A stretch of 64,000 nt of DNA. Source: Methanocellales archaeon. Lineage in GTDB: Archaea > Halobacteriota > UBA148 > JAUWXC01. Position 1 is the first letter of the stretch, and every line of letters starts with the position of its first letter. Positions 62,245 to 64,000 of the stretch are shown here, in pieces. The position numbers and the translations under genes were made by a program. The stretch covers positions 92,633 to 156,632 of the forward strand of contig JAUWQV010000002.1 in assembly GCA_030610945.1 (NCBI GenBank), read 5' to 3'. The notes beneath the pieces were generated by a model. That model saw only the letters and a list, made by a program, of their open reading frames with translations, did not search any database and was not told the DNA's origin.

Positions 62245-62700
62245 ATGAAAATGAACACGAAAAAATTAGGGATGCTGGCACTATTGGGAGTGTTGATAGT
62301 GTCATTTGTATTGATAAGCGGATGCATCCACCATGAAGATAATACCACAAAGCCAGAAACACAAAGCCAGATAATTGAAGATATCACCGTAAAAGAAGCA
62401 TATGCTTTGATCCAAAATAATACAGAGAATCAGACTTTTATAATTATGGATATTCGAACTCCGGAGGAATATACAAATGGGCACATAGAAAATGCAATCA
62501 ATTTAGATTACTATTCCAAAACTTTTAGAGACGAGCTTAATAAACTTGATAAAAACAAAACGTATCTTATTTATTGCCGAAGCGGACACCGTAGCGGAAT
62601 ATCTTTAGGCATAATGAATGAACTCGGTTTTAGAGAAGTTTACAACATGGCGGGGGGGCTTACCCAGTGGAAAGCAGAAGGATTCCCGACTACAAAATAG
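62245..62700 (+). CDS. Rhodanese-like domain lipoprotein
   Basis: Lipobox LISGC; IIMDIRTPEEYTNGHIENAINLDY; active loop YCRSGHRSG. Confidence 0.92.
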   Translation: MKMNTKKLGMLALLGVLIVSFVLISGCIHHEDNTTKPETQSQIIEDITVKEAYALIQNNTENQTFIIMDIRTPEEYTNGHIENAINLDYYSKTFRDELNKLDKNKTYLIYCRSGHRSGISLGIMNELGFREVYNMAGGLTQWKAEGFPTTK

Positions 62701-62786
62701 AATTACATAGGACTGAAATAATCAAGAACAATTTCACCTCCTGAACACCTTTATTACACTTGGCCGAGTTAGTAGTGGCGATAATC

Positions 62787-63407
62787 ATGGACTTCACAGA
62801 CTGGGAACCAATTTACCAGGAAATTTTGAAGGACTTCGACTTTGACAGGGGCAAGGATGAGCACTCAGCAGAGATTTTATCCAAATTGTTAGATAATCGC
62901 TCGCCCAGCACCCATAGGTTGCGCAAATTACTTCACCAAAAGTATATCATCGTTTGCGGGAACGCACCATCCCTTAAAGAAGAACTTGAGAGCGTCGACG
63001 TATCCAATCGTACTACCATCGCCGCGGATGGCGCAACCTCAACGCTATTGAATCAGGCAATACTCCCTGACATAGTCGTCACAGACCTGGACGGAAACAT
63101 GGATGACATCATTTCCGCTGACCGACTTGGAAGTATCATCGTCGTACATGCACATGGTGATAACATTCCCGCCATAAAGCGATATGTACCATTGCTCAAT
63201 CACGTTATCGGAAGCACACAATCCACGCCACTAAAAAACGTCCATAATTTCGGAGGCTTCACAGATGGAGACAGGTGTGCATTCATGGCGCGGCACTTTG
63301 GTGCGAAAAGCGTTACACTCCTAGGATTTGATTTTGAAGATGCTACTGTTAGCCCTATCAAGAAAAAAAAGCTCCAGTGGGCGAAGAAATTGATCAGGAT
63401 GTGCTAG
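62787..63407 (+). CDS. mptE: 6-hydroxymethyl-7,8-dihydropterin pyrophosphokinase (DUF115/MptE)
   Basis: IVCGNAPSLKEELESV; TIAADGATSTLLNQAILPDIVVTDLDG; GGFTDGDRCAFMARHFGAKSVTLLGFDFE. Confidence 0.9.
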   Translation: MDFTDWEPIYQEILKDFDFDRGKDEHSAEILSKLLDNRSPSTHRLRKLLHQKYIIVCGNAPSLKEELESVDVSNRTTIAADGATSTLLNQAILPDIVVTDLDGNMDDIISADRLGSIIVVHAHGDNIPAIKRYVPLLNHVIGSTQSTPLKNVHNFGGFTDGDRCAFMARHFGAKSVTLLGFDFEDATVSPIKKKKLQWAKKLIRMC

Positions 63408-63413
63408 TTCTAA

Positions 63414-64000
63414 TCACTTCACATAAAGGGCGACACCTATACATGCAACTGCAGTTATCATACCAACGATGAGCATCTGGACCCCATACTTCCACATGCT
63501 CTCATCGCTCGTCCTTGCTAAATGCGCCCCCAATCCAAACAGGAGTAAGAACGCCATGACCAGGGATGCCCTGAATGCCTGAATCTCGGACATCAAACCA
63601 TATGCGGTCAAGAAGAATGGCGATATGACGAACATCGATGCCAGCGCAGGACTCGCTCCAGCGACGAACGCGGCAAAAAACCATGCAAATCTGGTCGCTT
63701 TTCCATGTTTTGTGGCCTTTAGGTTAATCAACAGCGCGCTTTCCAGTTCCTTGAGGCCCCTAACGCGTTCAGCCTTCTCGGTCATGTAGGCACCGCTAAC
63801 TCCGGAGATGCCCATCGCAAGACTTGCAGTTATGCCGGTACCGATGATTATCCTGTGGCCTATAACACCTGAGACGAACGCCCCTATGATGATGCCCAGC
63901 ATCGTTAGAGCGCCGTCAAAGGAATTCATGACAAAGTATCGTCTTGCTATCTCAGACAGCCCGGTAATCTCAAAGTAGTCTCTAATTTTTTTCTTTGTTT
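63414..64000 (-). CDS. VIT1/CCC1-like membrane protein (N-terminus beyond window end)
   Basis: Reading past the annotated Met gives KKIRDYFEITGLSEIARRYFVMNSFDGALTMLGIIIGAFVSGV, open to window end. Confidence 0.82.
   Translation of the reverse strand, partial: TKKKIRDYFEITGLSEIARRYFVMNSFDGALTMLGIIIGAFVSGVIGHRIIIGTGITASLAMGISGVSGAYMTEKAERVRGLKELESALLINLKATKHGKATRFAWFFAAFVAGASPALASMFVISPFFLTAYGLMSEIQAFRASLVMAFLLLFGLGAHLARTSDESMWKYGVQMLIVGMITAVACIGVALYVK

Overview
Archaeal chromosomal window, consistent with a euryarchaeal/Halobacteriota methanogen-like lineage (Mtd, MptE, SepF, TFB, Alba, RfcS, Pus10, archaeal Rpb4 and ribosomal proteins). It is dense with housekeeping genes: carAB, argG, purF/purM/purA, aspartate kinase, homoserine dehydrogenase, DNA ligase, Elp3, glyA/serB, mtd, nadE, cupin-type pgi, TFB, Gar1, SRP19, a mevalonate-pathway decarboxylase, S8e, RfcS, ileS and mptE. 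Accessory-looking parts are: a DUF4258/MqsA-like toxin-antitoxin pair (39.0-39.6 kb); a type IV pilus-like locus with FlaI/FlaJ-type proteins, a KaiC-like protein with a degenerate P-loop and five consecutive pilin-like or secreted proteins (40.3-48.5 kb); and a single OLD-type AAA+TOPRIM ATPase islet bracketed by imperfect 35-bp repeats (52.9-55.1 kb). The most interesting non-coding signals are: a tRNA-Leu(CAG) whose D-loop carries a 45-nt near-perfect hairpin that behaves like a non-canonical BHB intron; an orphan tRNA 3' end fused to a 9-bp hairpin just downstream; a tRNA-Lys(CTT) with a canonical 37/38 intron; a multi-module palindromic element at 26.3 kb; and two conserved genes (rfcS and a K+ channel) that seem to lack any ATG/GTG/TTG start covering their expected N-terminus. 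No CRISPR array, rRNA or transposase was seen. All assignments come from reading the sequence and recalling family motifs; no searches were run.
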